Under the pieces are notes generated by a model that had not been told where the DNA came from, did not search any database, and saw only the letters and a list, made by a program, of their open reading frames with translations. From the NCBI GenBank assembly GCA_024508855.1, contig JANINJ010000045.1, positions 36,579 through 100,578 on the forward strand: a stretch of 64,000 nucleotides of DNA, given 5' to 3'. A program made the translations under genes and the position numbers. Of the stretch, positions 19,389 to 28,637 are shown one piece after another. The stretch is from Xanthobacteraceae bacterium. GTDB taxonomy: Bacteria; Pseudomonadota; Alphaproteobacteria; Rhizobiales; Xanthobacteraceae. The number at the start of each line of letters is the position of its first letter. The first letter of the stretch is position 1.

Positions 19389-20039
19389 TCAGGCGTTCTT
19401 CAGCGCAACACGGAATTCGGCTTGGGTCTTGGCCTTCACCTCGTCGAGCGTAACGCCGTCGGCGAGTTCGATCAACGCCATGCCGTCCTTGCCATGCTTG
19501 TCGATGGTGAACACTGCGAGATCGGTCACCACCATGTCGACGACCTTCTCGCCGGTCAGCGGCAGGTTGCACTGCTTCAGCAGCTTCGGGCCGTCCTTGG
19601 CGACGTGCTCCATCACCACCACGACGCGCTTGACGCCGGCGACGAGGTCCATCGCGCCGCCCATGCCCTTGACCATCTTGCCCGGGATCATCCAGTTGGC
19701 GAGGTCGCCGTTCTGCGCCACCTGCATCGCACCGAGGATCGAGAGGTCGATGTGGCCGCCGCGGACCATACCGAACGAGTCGGCACTGGAGAAATAGCTG
19801 GTATCCGGCAATTCGGTGACGGTCTGCTTGCCGGCATTGATCAGGTCGGGATCTTCCTCGCCCTCATAGGGGAACGGTCCCATGCCGAGCATGCCGTTCT
19901 CGCTCTGCAACGAGACGTCCACGCCATCGGGAATGTAGTTCGACACCAGCGTCGGGATGCCGATGCCGAGGTTGACGTAATATCCGTCGCGCAATTCCTT
20001 CGCCGCACGGGCGGCCATCTGTTCGCGGGTCCAGGCCAT
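19389..20039 (-). CDS. scoB: 3-oxoacid CoA-transferase subunit B
   Basis: This 216-residue beta subunit of succinyl-CoA:3-ketoacid (or acetoacetyl) CoA transferase moves CoA between succinyl-CoA and a 3-oxoacid in ketone-body/acetoacetate or polyhydroxybutyrate breakdown. The catalytic glutamate is in the family motif [11 protein letters not shown]. The [17 protein letters not shown] start and [18 protein letters not shown] are typical. It lies 24 bases downstream of the alpha-subunit gene. An AGGAGA site precedes the ATG. Presence near phasins fits polyhydroxybutyrate turnover, although that link is inferred. Confidence 0.94.
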   Translation of the reverse strand: MAWTREQMAARAAKELRDGYYVNLGIGIPTLVSNYIPDGVDVSLQSENGMLGMGPFPYEGEEDPDLINAGKQTVTELPDTSYFSSADSFGMVRGGHIDLSILGAMQVAQNGDLANWMIPGKMVKGMGGAMDLVAGVKRVVVVMEHVAKDGPKLLKQCNLPLTGEKVVDMVVTDLAVFTIDKHGKDGMALIELADGVTLDEVKAKTQAEFRVALKNA

Positions 20040-20063
20040 CGCTCTCTCCTACTGTCCTAAACG

Positions 20064-20768
20064 TTACGCGGGGCGCTTGCGCAGGGTGCGCTGCTCGATG
20101 CGCTTCTTGTCGGTGCCGACCTTGATGATCCGCTGCACGAAAATGCCGGGCGTGTGGATGTGGTCGGGATCGATCTCGCCGGCGGGCACCAGGTGCTCGA
20201 CCTCGGCGACGGTAATCTTCGCCGCAGTCGCCATCATCGGGTTAAAGTTGCGCGCGGTCTTGCGGTAGACGAGGTTGCCGGCGGTGTCGCCCTTCCAGGC
20301 GTGGACGATGGCGAGATCGCCGAACAGCCCGCGCTCCATCAGATACTTCTCGCCGTCGAATTCCTTCACTTCCTTGCCTTCGGCGATCAGGGTGCCAACG
20401 CCGGTCTTGGTGTAGAACGCCGGGATGCCCGCGCCGCCGGCGCGGATGCGCTCGGCCAGGGTGCCCTGCGGCGCGAATTCCAGTTCCAGTTCGCCGGCCA
20501 GGAACTGCTGGGCGAACAGCTTGTTCTCGCCGACATAGGACGAGATCATCTTCTTGATCTGGCGCGTCTCGAGCAGACGGCTCAGCCCGATGCCATCGAC
20601 GCCGGCATTGTTGGACACCACGGTCAGGTTCTTGACGCCGGACTCGCGCAGCGCATCCGACAGCGTTTCGGCGATGCCGCACAGGCCGAAGCCCCCGGAC
20701 ATGACCATCATGCCGTCCTTGAGAATGCCTTCGAATGCCGATTTGGCGTCGGGATAGACCTTGTTCAT
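20064..20768 (-). CDS. scoA: 3-oxoacid CoA-transferase subunit A
   Basis: The 234-residue alpha subunit starts MNKVYPDAKSAFEGILKDG and carries the GGFGLCGIAETLSDALRE glycine-rich segment and SSYVGENKLFAQQFLAGELELEFAPQGTLAERIRAGGAGIPAFYT, all diagnostic of this subunit. The ATG at 20768 is used. The reading frame stays open upstream to 20939, but there is no homology-like sequence there. Together with scoB it forms a two-gene operon. It is divergent from the AsmA gene. Confidence 0.95.
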   Translation of the reverse strand: MNKVYPDAKSAFEGILKDGMMVMSGGFGLCGIAETLSDALRESGVKNLTVVSNNAGVDGIGLSRLLETRQIKKMISSYVGENKLFAQQFLAGELELEFAPQGTLAERIRAGGAGIPAFYTKTGVGTLIAEGKEVKEFDGEKYLMERGLFGDLAIVHAWKGDTAGNLVYRKTARNFNPMMATAAKITVAEVEHLVPAGEIDPDHIHTPGIFVQRIIKVGTDKKRIEQRTLRKRPA

Positions 20769-21040
20769 GGGGATATGACCTGATCGAGGGAAGACGCAAA
20801 AAGTCCGATAGGGCCGCGGTACGGCCTGAACCTTGTTACCGCGAAGCGCATGGAATTCGGGGAACAGGAGTATTAGGCGGAATCGCTGCGGCGCGTCAAT
20901 GATTGGGCATTTGCTCCTAAGTGGCCTTGAAAGCGTCAAGAAAACCCATCAAGTTGGCGTGGTGGCTGGCACTGCGGTACCGCGCGCCAGCCTTCGAAAA
21001 GCCAACCGATCCGGATACGTCATTGACCATTGCCCAGGGA

Positions 21041-22960
21041 ATGAAACGCCTCGGGTTGCCGCTCGCGGCAATTCTGGGCGTCGTGCTGGCCGCATTCGCC
21101 GGCATGTCCTTGCTGCTCGACCGCGACGCGCTGCGGAAGGCGGTGGAAACCCAGATTCGCGCCGTCACCGGACTCGATCTCGTCGTCAACGGCAACATCG
21201 ATGTGACGGTGTTTCCGCAGAGCCATGTGACCTTCCACAATGTCGGCCTCAAGGGCGGCGGCGCCATCGACCCCGCACTGACCGTCGATGTGCTGACCGC
21301 CAATCTGCGGCTGCTGCCGCTGCTGATGCAGAAGTTTCAAATCGCCGACCTCGAAATGCTGCGCCCGCGCATCCGCATCGTGCGGGAGGCCGACGGCCGC
21401 AGCAACTGGACGCCGTTCATCGAAACGCTGACGCGCACCGTGAAGCCGGGCGTGGCCAGCCCACTGTCGTTCTCGGAAATCCGCATCCAGGACGGCGTGC
21501 TCACCTATCGCGACGACGCCAACCAGCAATCGGAAATGGCCGAGGATATCGACCTCTCGCTGGCCTGGCCCTCGATCTCCAAATCCTTCGCGGCTACCGG
21601 CCAGTTCGACTGGCGCGGCGAGCGCGTCGATGGCTCGATCAGCATCGCGGATTTCATTGCCTCGCTCTCGGGCGAGCAGACCGGGCTGAAAGCCCGGATC
21701 GCTGCACCGCCGCTGAAACTCGCCTTCGACGGCACCGTCGCCAATCGCAGCAGCCTGGTCATGGAAGGCACCATGACCGCCGACAGCAGCTCGCTGCGCA
21801 ATGCGCTGCGCTGGTTCGGACAGGAGCCGCCCGGCAGCGGCGGCTTCGGCCGCTTCGCCCTAAAAGCGCGTGCCAATCTGGTCGGGCCTTCGATCGCGCT
21901 GACCAACGTCAATGTCGAGATCGACGGCAATGTCGCCGAAGGCGTGATGACCTACAGCAACACCGGCCGCCAGACATTGCAGGCAACGCTTGCAGCGGGC
22001 ACGCTGGACCTGACGCCTTATGTCTCGACCGTGCGGTTGCTGGCCAGCGGCGCCCGCGACTGGAACAGGCAGTTGTTCGATCTCAACGCACTGTCTTCCA
22101 CCGATCTCGATATGCGGCTGTCGGCGGCCAAGGTCACCGTCGGTGGATCGAAGCTGGGACGTACCGCGCTCGGCGCCAACCTGCGCGGCGGGGCACTGGC
22201 CCTAAGTGTCGGCGAGGCGCAGATGTTCGGCGGCGTCGCCAAGGGCTCGTTCAGTATCGCGCGCGTCGATGCCGGCGCCGACGTCAAGGCGCAATTCCAG
22301 TTGATCGACGTCGACCTGCAGAGCAGCGCCAGCGAATTGTTCGGCATCAACAAGCTTTCCGGACACGGCACCCTCAACGTGGCGCTGGAGGCCGCCGGCT
22401 CCAGCCCATTCGGTCTGGCGCAATCGCTCGAAGGCACCGCACTTCTGACCGGACACGATGGTGCCATCAGCGGCTTCAACGTCGAAGCGTTGTTGAAGCG
22501 GCTGGAGCGCCGGCCGCTTTCCGGCGGCGGCAGCTTCCGCAACGGACAGACGCCGTTCAACACGTTGAAGATGGCGGTGCGATTCCACGACGGCATCGCG
22601 ACTGCCGAAGACGTGCAGGTCGAGGGGCCGAGCACACGTCTCACCCTCACCGGCACCGCCTCGGTACCGACGCGCGACTACGATCTGAAAGGCGTCGCCA
22701 GCCTGGTATCCGCATCAGGCAAGGCGCCCAGCTTCGAGTTGCCCTTCGTGGTGCAGGGGCCGTGGGACGATCCGTTGATCTTTCCCGATCCCGTCAGCCT
22801 GATCCGGCGTTCCCCTGCCTCGGCGCCGCTGCTCGATGCGGTCAAGGATCGCACCACCCGGGAAGCAGTGCGCTCGGTGCTGGAGCGCCTCACCGGCCAG
22901 AAATCGACGCCGGAAGCCGCGGCGCAACCGCCCGCAAGCGCTGCGCCGAAATCGAACTGA
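21041..22960 (+). CDS. AsmA family protein
   Basis: This large envelope protein is anchored by one N-terminal membrane segment (KRLGLPLAAILGVVLAAFAGMSLLL) followed by a long periplasmic beta-rich body. The segment LRKAVETQIRAVTGLDLVVNGNIDVTVFPQSHVTFHNVGL is the AsmA N-terminal signature, and the AsmA_2-like C-terminal part lies at about 470-600. AsmA-like proteins are thought to bridge the periplasm for phospholipid movement to the outer membrane. The start is uncertain: ATG 21041 gives 639 residues, and an upstream start at 20921 would give 679. Confidence 0.85.
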   Translation: MKRLGLPLAAILGVVLAAFAGMSLLLDRDALRKAVETQIRAVTGLDLVVNGNIDVTVFPQSHVTFHNVGLKGGGAIDPALTVDVLTANLRLLPLLMQKFQIADLEMLRPRIRIVREADGRSNWTPFIETLTRTVKPGVASPLSFSEIRIQDGVLTYRDDANQQSEMAEDIDLSLAWPSISKSFAATGQFDWRGERVDGSISIADFIASLSGEQTGLKARIAAPPLKLAFDGTVANRSSLVMEGTMTADSSSLRNALRWFGQEPPGSGGFGRFALKARANLVGPSIALTNVNVEIDGNVAEGVMTYSNTGRQTLQATLAAGTLDLTPYVSTVRLLASGARDWNRQLFDLNALSSTDLDMRLSAAKVTVGGSKLGRTALGANLRGGALALSVGEAQMFGGVAKGSFSIARVDAGADVKAQFQLIDVDLQSSASELFGINKLSGHGTLNVALEAAGSSPFGLAQSLEGTALLTGHDGAISGFNVEALLKRLERRPLSGGGSFRNGQTPFNTLKMAVRFHDGIATAEDVQVEGPSTRLTLTGTASVPTRDYDLKGVASLVSASGKAPSFELPFVVQGPWDDPLIFPDPVSLIRRSPASAPLLDAVKDRTTREAVRSVLERLTGQKSTPEAAAQPPASAAPKSN

Positions 22961-22969
22961 CAGAGACGC

Positions 22970-23012
22970 GAGCCCCGGTTCTGATGGAATCAGAACCGGG
23001 GCTCTATGATTT
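22970..23012. terminator. Strong hairpin between convergent genes
   Basis: A perfect 16-pair stem (22970-22985 with 22989-23004; GAGCCCCGG... arm) with a 3-base loop follows the AsmA stop by 9 bases and lies before the convergent permease gene. The plus-strand tail CTATGATTTTAG contains a short T run, so it probably serves as a terminator for AsmA and possibly for both sides. Confidence 0.8.
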
Positions 23013-23071
23013 TAGTTTGACGCGTTTTCTTCATGCGAACCGGTACCCACTTCGCTTGAAAACGCTACAGA

Positions 23072-23887
23072 TCACATCGGCGCGGCGTTCTGCCCGCGTG
23101 CGCTCGACAGTTTGGTGGCGAGCGACGCCGCAACGATCAGGATCGCGATCGATCCGACGATCAGCGAACAGATCGCGTTGATCTCCGGCTTCACGCCCAA
23201 CCTCACTTCCGAATAGATACGGATCGGCAAGGTGGCCGAGCCCGGCCCCGTGGTGAAGCTTGCGATCACCAGATCGTCCAGCGACAGCGTGAATGCCAGC
23301 ATCCATCCGGCGACGATTGCCGGCGCGATCAGCGGCAGCGTCACCGATACGAATGCCCTTACCGGATCGCAGCCGAGATCCATCGCGGCCTCCTCAAGGC
23401 TGCGATCCACGCCGGACAGGCGCGACTGCACGATCACCGTGACGAAGCACATGGTCAGCGTGGTGTGCGCGATGGTCACGGTCCAGAAGCCGCGCTCGGC
23501 GCCCAGCGCCACGAACAGCAACAGCAACGACAGGCCGGTGATGACTTCCGGCATCACCAGCGGCGCGTACAGCATGCCGGAAAACAATGTGCGGCCCTTG
23601 AAGCGCTCGCCGCGCGCCAGCGCTACGGCGGCCAGCGTGCCGAGCAGCGTAGCCAGCGTCGCCGATACCGCTGCGACACGCAGGCTCATCGCCGCCGCCG
23701 ACAACATCGCCTGATCGTTGAAGAATTCGCTGTACCACCGCAGCGACCAGCCGCCCCACACGGTGACGAGTTGCGACGCGTTGAACGAATAGATCACCAG
23801 GATGACGATCGGCAGATAGAGGAACGCCAGCCCAAGCGCCAGCGATGCGATGTTGAAACGCGACAGGCGAATGAGCGGGCGCGCCAT
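23072..23887 (-). CDS. potI: Polyamine/spermidine-type ABC transporter permease (PotI-like)
   Basis: This 271-residue inner-membrane permease has about six membrane helices. It has the BPD_transp_1 coupling motif EEAAMDLGCDPVRAFVSVTLPLIAP (EAA loop), and its N-terminal FLYLPIVILVIYSFN is typical of PotC/PotI. Its ATG overlaps the stop of the upstream permease gene (TAATG), which indicates translational coupling. Substrates for this family include putrescine and spermidine, but related transporters carry other small cations or organic acids, so the symbol is provisional. Confidence 0.88.
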   Translation of the reverse strand: MARPLIRLSRFNIASLALGLAFLYLPIVILVIYSFNASQLVTVWGGWSLRWYSEFFNDQAMLSAAAMSLRVAAVSATLATLLGTLAAVALARGERFKGRTLFSGMLYAPLVMPEVITGLSLLLLFVALGAERGFWTVTIAHTTLTMCFVTVIVQSRLSGVDRSLEEAAMDLGCDPVRAFVSVTLPLIAPAIVAGWMLAFTLSLDDLVIASFTTGPGSATLPIRIYSEVRLGVKPEINAICSLIVGSIAILIVAASLATKLSSARGQNAAPM

Positions 23888-24798
23888 TACGATCTCCCCA
23901 TCTGGCGGCGCTGAAACCGGTCGTAGATCAGGAGCGGCAGCAGCAGGATCAGCAGCAGCAGCACCGCCGTCGCCGATGCTACCGGCCAGTCGCGATTGGT
24001 GAAGAATTCAAGCCACAGCGTCTGGCCGATCATCAGCGTATCCGACCCTGCCAGCAGATCGGGAATGACGAATTCACCGACGATGGGAATGAAGCACAAC
24101 AGCACGCCGGCACCGACGCCCGGGAGCGACAGCGGCACGGTGACGAGCCAGAACGATTTCAGCGGCGAACTGCCGAGATCCGCGGCTGCTTCCAGCAAAG
24201 CCGGATCGATCTTCGCCAGCGTCGCATAGAGCGGCAGGATCATGAACGGCAGATAAGAATAGACGATGCCGAGATACATCGCGCTGTCGGTCGATAGCCA
24301 CACTACCGGCGTCGAGACGACATGCAAGGCAAGCAGGATTTTGTTGAGCAGTCCATCGTGCTGCAGAATGTTGATCCAGGCATAGACGCGGATCAGAAAC
24401 GAGGTCCAGAACGGCACGATCACCAGCGTCATCGCCACCGGCTGCCAGCGCCGCGGCAGCCGCGCCATCGCATAGGCAATCGGATAGCCGATCAGAAGCA
24501 GCATCGCCGTCGCGCCGGCCGCCACTGTCAGGCTGCGCAAGCCGGACGAGAGATACAAGCTGTCCGAGACCAGCAGCCGGAAATTATCGAACGACAGCGT
24601 TGCGAATGCAGTCTTCAGTGCCTGCCAGCCGCGACCGATGTCGAACACCGGCAGATAGGGCGGCTGTGCAATCGCTGTCTGCGACAGGCTGATCTTCACA
24701 ACGAATGCGAACGGCACCAGAAAGAACAGTGCCATCCACAGATAGGGCGCGATGGCGGCGATCCGCGCCGGGCGCGTGAAGATACGGCGTCCGCTCAT
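23887..24798 (-). CDS. potH: Polyamine-type ABC transporter permease (PotH-like)
   Basis: This 303-residue permease has an N-terminal helix (IAAIAPYLWMALFFLVPFAFVVKISLS) and the EAA loop LEAAADLGSSPLKSFWLVTVPLSLPG. The IPIVGEFVIPDLLAGSDTLMIGQTLWLEFF segment is characteristic of PotB/PotH. It overlaps the PotI-like gene at its stop and lies 1 base after the ATPase gene, so the three form an operon. The binding protein is missing from this operon. Confidence 0.9.
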   Translation of the reverse strand: MSGRRIFTRPARIAAIAPYLWMALFFLVPFAFVVKISLSQTAIAQPPYLPVFDIGRGWQALKTAFATLSFDNFRLLVSDSLYLSSGLRSLTVAAGATAMLLLIGYPIAYAMARLPRRWQPVAMTLVIVPFWTSFLIRVYAWINILQHDGLLNKILLALHVVSTPVVWLSTDSAMYLGIVYSYLPFMILPLYATLAKIDPALLEAAADLGSSPLKSFWLVTVPLSLPGVGAGVLLCFIPIVGEFVIPDLLAGSDTLMIGQTLWLEFFTNRDWPVASATAVLLLLILLLPLLIYDRFQRRQMGRS

Positions 24799-24799
24799 C

Positions 24800-25936
24800 T
24801 CATCGCCCCAGCACGATGCAGTCGTCCGGCGCGAACCACGCCACCACCCGCTCCCCTACGGCATAAGCGTCGACATCGAGGCGCGCCGTGTTGGCAAGCG
24901 ACGCGCGCAGCGTGGCGCCGTTGTCGAGCGACATGGTGTAGACCGACGCACCGCCGAGGTAGCCGACGCTGGCGACAATACCGTTCAGTCGATTCATCGC
25001 CCCGGCATCTGCGGGGCCCCGGCGCGACAACCGGATTTTCTCGGGCCGGATGCCGACGCAGACGGTAGCGCTGTCCGTCGCTTCGCGCGGTGCGGTGACA
25101 ACCACGTTGCCTGCATTCGCAACCGAAACGGTCCAGCGGTGATCGTCACGGCTGTCGACATTGCCCTCGAGAATGTTGATGTCGCCGACGAATTCGGCGA
25201 CCCAACGCGACGCGGGTTGCTCATAGAGATGCCGCGGCGTCGCCACCTGCTCGAGCTTGCCGGCGTTCATCACGCCGATCCGGTCGGCCAGCGTCATCGC
25301 CTCTTCCTGATCGTGTGTGACCACGATGAAAGTGAGGCCGAGCCGCCGCTGCAATTCCAGCAACTCGCGCTGGGTATTCTCGCGCAGCTTCTTGTCGAGC
25401 GCGGCAAGCGGTTCATCGAGCAGCAAGACCCGTGGCCGCCGCGCCAGCGCACGTGCCAGCGCCACCCTTTGCCGCTGCCCACCGGACAACTCATCAGGCC
25501 GCCGCTTCTCCAGGCCTTCGAGGCGTACCAGCGCCAGCATTTCCGCCACCCGCGCCATGATTTCACGTCGCGGCAGGCCCGCACGCTTGATGCCGAAAGC
25601 GATGTTGTCGCGCACCGAGAGATGCGGAAACAGCGCATAGTTCTGGAACATCATGTTGACCGGCCGCTGATGCGGCAGCATCGGCGCGATGTCTTCGCCG
25701 CCGAGCAGGATTCGCCCTTCGTCCGGCGCCTCGAATCCCGCAAGCATGCGCAGCAGCGTGGTCTTGCCGCAGCCGCTCGGCCCCAGCAGCGCAAAGAATT
25801 CACCGGCCTTGATGTCGAGCGAAAGCGCATCGACGGCCGTGAAACCGCCGAAGCGCTTGGTCACGGTTTCGATCCGCAACAGCGGTCCTGCGACCTCGTC
25901 GATGTCCGGAGTGAGTGTCGGATTCACCTCAGCCAT
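24800..25936 (-). CDS. potG: Polyamine-type ABC transporter ATPase (PotG-like)
   Basis: The 378-residue ATPase carries Walker A GPSGCGKTT, the Q loop in NMMFQNYALFPHL, the signature LSGGQRQRVALARAL, Walker B VLLLDEPLAALD and the switch His in THDQEEAMTLADRI. A C-terminal TOBE-type regulatory domain follows (about 290-378). It energises the two permeases encoded downstream. It is the first gene of the operon, 151 bp from the GGDEF-EAL gene upstream. Confidence 0.92.
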   Translation of the reverse strand: MAEVNPTLTPDIDEVAGPLLRIETVTKRFGGFTAVDALSLDIKAGEFFALLGPSGCGKTTLLRMLAGFEAPDEGRILLGGEDIAPMLPHQRPVNMMFQNYALFPHLSVRDNIAFGIKRAGLPRREIMARVAEMLALVRLEGLEKRRPDELSGGQRQRVALARALARRPRVLLLDEPLAALDKKLRENTQRELLELQRRLGLTFIVVTHDQEEAMTLADRIGVMNAGKLEQVATPRHLYEQPASRWVAEFVGDINILEGNVDSRDDHRWTVSVANAGNVVVTAPREATDSATVCVGIRPEKIRLSRRGPADAGAMNRLNGIVASVGYLGGASVYTMSLDNGATLRASLANTARLDVDAYAVGERVVAWFAPDDCIVLGR

Positions 25937-26087
25937 GGCCCCCGCCGATGCAACGCTGCGCCAAATTCAAATGGCCTGGCAACGCGCCAAGCCATCCAAC
26001 ACAGCCTCTTAGCTTCGGATCGCCCCTAGCTCAACCGGGTGCGGCACGCCGTCCCACCTTCGTGACGGAATCTCGCACGCGCTTCCG

Positions 26088-28403
26088 TCAACTCGCCCGC
26101 CGCACGAATGGCGTTGGCTGCCGCCCGGGCAAGCCGACCAGCGTCGAATAATGCGCAATCGGAGCCGGTTTGCCGATCAGATAGCCCTGCACCACGTCGC
26201 AAGCTTCGTCGGCAAGGAAGCGAAGCTGCTCTTGCGTCTCGACGCCTTCGGCGACGATCGCCACGCCGAGGCCATGGCCGAGATTGATCACCGCGCGCAC
26301 GATCGCCGCCGATTGCGGCGTGATCCCGAGATTCATCACGAAGGCGCGGTCGATCTTGATCTTGTCGAACGGGAACGCCTGCAGGTAGGTCAGCGAGGAG
26401 TAGCCGCTGCCGAAATCGTCCATCGAAATGCGTACGCCGAGCGCCTTCAATCGCCGCAACAGCCCCAGACCGCGGTCGAAATCCTCGATCAGCACGCCTT
26501 CGGTGATTTCCAGTTCGAGCCGGCTCGGCGCAAGCCCGGTTTCAAGTAGGATCGAATGCAGCAGGCTGACGACATCGCCGTGCATGAACTGCGCCGGAGA
26601 AAGGTTGACTGCGATCTGCAGCGGCTTAGGCCACGACGCGGCTTCGCGGCAGGCCTCGCGCAAAATCCACGCGCCCATCTCGACGATCAGGCCGCTTTCC
26701 TCGGCGAGCGGAATGAATTCGCTCGGCGGCACGAAGCCGCGGACCGGATGAATCCAGCGTGCCAGCGCCTCGAAGCCGACCACGTCATCACCATTGGTAT
26801 CATGGCCGGCTTTGGCCAGCGGCTGATAATAGAGCGACAGTTCGCCGTTGCGGATCGCCACGGAGAGTTCTTGATGCAGCAGCCGGCGGTCGCGGATCTG
26901 CCGATCCATCTCCGGTTCGAACACGCCGACGGAGCCGCGCGAATGGGCCTTGGCGCGAAACAGCGTGGCACCGGAATTCGCCAGCAGCGATGCAGCATCC
27001 TTGCCGTCGCGGGGATATAGCGCGATGCCGATGGTGAGGCCGGTACGAACCGATTTTTCGTCGATGACGAATTCGTCGGATACTGCCTTGGTCAGACGCT
27101 CTGCAAGCGCGAGGCCGGTCTCGGGCTGCGCTCCGTCGATGATCAGGCCGAATTCATCGCCGCTGAGCCGGGCGACGACACCGCCTCGCGCCGATGCCTC
27201 GATCCGGCGCGACACCTCGATCAGTAGTTTATCGCCGATCGCATGGCCGAAGACGTCGTTGACTTCCTTCAAGCCGTCCAGGTCGACGCTCAGGACAGCA
27301 AACTCTTCCTCGGTGCCCGCGCAGGCCTCGATCATTTGCGTCAGCGCCTGCAGGAACGCGGCACGATTGGGCAGATCGGTGAGGCCGTCATGATAGGCCA
27401 TGTGCGCCATGCGCGATTCAGTCTGGCGCCGGTCGGTGACGTCTTCGTGGGTCTTGATGAGATATTGCGGCGTTCCACTGTCGTCGTTCACGGTGACGCG
27501 GCGGGTCAGGAACAGGCGCAGGCCGTCCTTGGTGCTGATCGGGTGTTCTTCGGTCTGCATGCCACCGACCCGGATCGCCGCGTTATCGCGATTGGCGATC
27601 AGGCTTGCCTCGCGCGGATTGAATATGTCCGCGGCCGTCAGACCGGTGGCGTCCTCGCGGCTTCGGTTGAGGATCGCTTCGGCACGGCGGTTCGCCAGTA
27701 GATAACGACGATCGCTGACGCTTTCGACCGTCACCGAAATCGGAATGTGATCGACCACCAGTTCAAGAAAATTCTTGCTGGAGGCGAGTTGCCGCGCCAG
27801 CCGGCGCTCCTCGGTGCATTCCTCGTGCGTCGATACCGATCCGCCATTCGGCAACCGGTGCACCTTCGCCGTGACGAAGCGATCGCCCGGCAGTTCGAAG
27901 ACGTGGCCGCCGGGAGCAGCGGTCTTTTCGTAGAATTCGTCGATCTTGGCGCCCAGCATTCCGCGCTCTTCGCGCAACGCCGCGAGCTCGCGGCCGGTCA
28001 TCCCCTTGCGGATGTCCGAGCGCTTCAAGCCGTAGATTTCGAGGTAGCGTTCGTTGCAGAATACCACCTTGTTGTCGGCACCGATCATCACGATGCCCTG
28101 GCCGAGATTGTTCAGCGCGGTGCTGACGAAAACGTTCCGGCGCAATTCCGCGCGCTTGATCTTGCGCAGTGCGGACATGCTCCACAGCACGACGGCAGCC
28201 AGAAACGAGAGCACGACAAGTCCGCCGATCAGCATTTGCCAAAGCATGACCGGATCGGCACCGCCGACGAAATTCGGCGGCGTGAAATTCAGTGACGCGC
28301 CATAGGCGGTCCCGAACGGAAGAATCGTCATCAACGCCCAGACCGCTGCCGGTGCAGGCCTTGCTCCGTTGCTGCCGGCCTGCCAGTTCTTGTCAGCCAT
28401 CAT
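26088..28403 (-). CDS. PAS-PAS-GGDEF-EAL membrane-anchored c-di-GMP enzyme
   Basis: This is a 771-residue protein. Two hydrophobic segments lie near the N-terminus (AVWALMTILPFGTAYGASL and MLWQMLIGGLVVLSFLAAVVLW), followed by a PAS domain at about 90-180, a second PAS at about 210-330, GGDEF at about 340-490 and EAL at about 500-760. The GGDEF active-site loop reads SGDEF, and no RxxD inhibitory site is evident. The EAL domain looks complete: EALARW, EITEGVLIED, DDFGSGYSSL, KIDRAFV and EGVET. Net phosphodiesterase activity is the best guess, with some cyclase activity possible. It is upstream of and on the same strand as the pot-like operon. Confidence 0.93.
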   Translation of the reverse strand: MMADKNWQAGSNGARPAPAAVWALMTILPFGTAYGASLNFTPPNFVGGADPVMLWQMLIGGLVVLSFLAAVVLWSMSALRKIKRAELRRNVFVSTALNNLGQGIVMIGADNKVVFCNERYLEIYGLKRSDIRKGMTGRELAALREERGMLGAKIDEFYEKTAAPGGHVFELPGDRFVTAKVHRLPNGGSVSTHEECTEERRLARQLASSKNFLELVVDHIPISVTVESVSDRRYLLANRRAEAILNRSREDATGLTAADIFNPREASLIANRDNAAIRVGGMQTEEHPISTKDGLRLFLTRRVTVNDDSGTPQYLIKTHEDVTDRRQTESRMAHMAYHDGLTDLPNRAAFLQALTQMIEACAGTEEEFAVLSVDLDGLKEVNDVFGHAIGDKLLIEVSRRIEASARGGVVARLSGDEFGLIIDGAQPETGLALAERLTKAVSDEFVIDEKSVRTGLTIGIALYPRDGKDAASLLANSGATLFRAKAHSRGSVGVFEPEMDRQIRDRRLLHQELSVAIRNGELSLYYQPLAKAGHDTNGDDVVGFEALARWIHPVRGFVPPSEFIPLAEESGLIVEMGAWILREACREAASWPKPLQIAVNLSPAQFMHGDVVSLLHSILLETGLAPSRLELEITEGVLIEDFDRGLGLLRRLKALGVRISMDDFGSGYSSLTYLQAFPFDKIKIDRAFVMNLGITPQSAAIVRAVINLGHGLGVAIVAEGVETQEQLRFLADEACDVVQGYLIGKPAPIAHYSTLVGLPGRQPTPFVRRAS

Positions 28404-28637
28404 TCACCTGCGGATATCACCGATGAATGTCTGGCAGGACCGGTTTGAAACGGGTAAACGCGTACCCGCTGGGTCAACAAATGTGACCTAAATGTGGGCA
28501 AAAGCCGCCGCATGATTAACAGTTCACTAATGCGTGCGATGACCTGAATACCGCCTTGTTGGAGCGCAGCCGCGGGCTGCTGATAAAGTAGACCACGGCG
28601 GCCGGATGCGACCGTCGATGCGAGGATCGAAGCGCTG

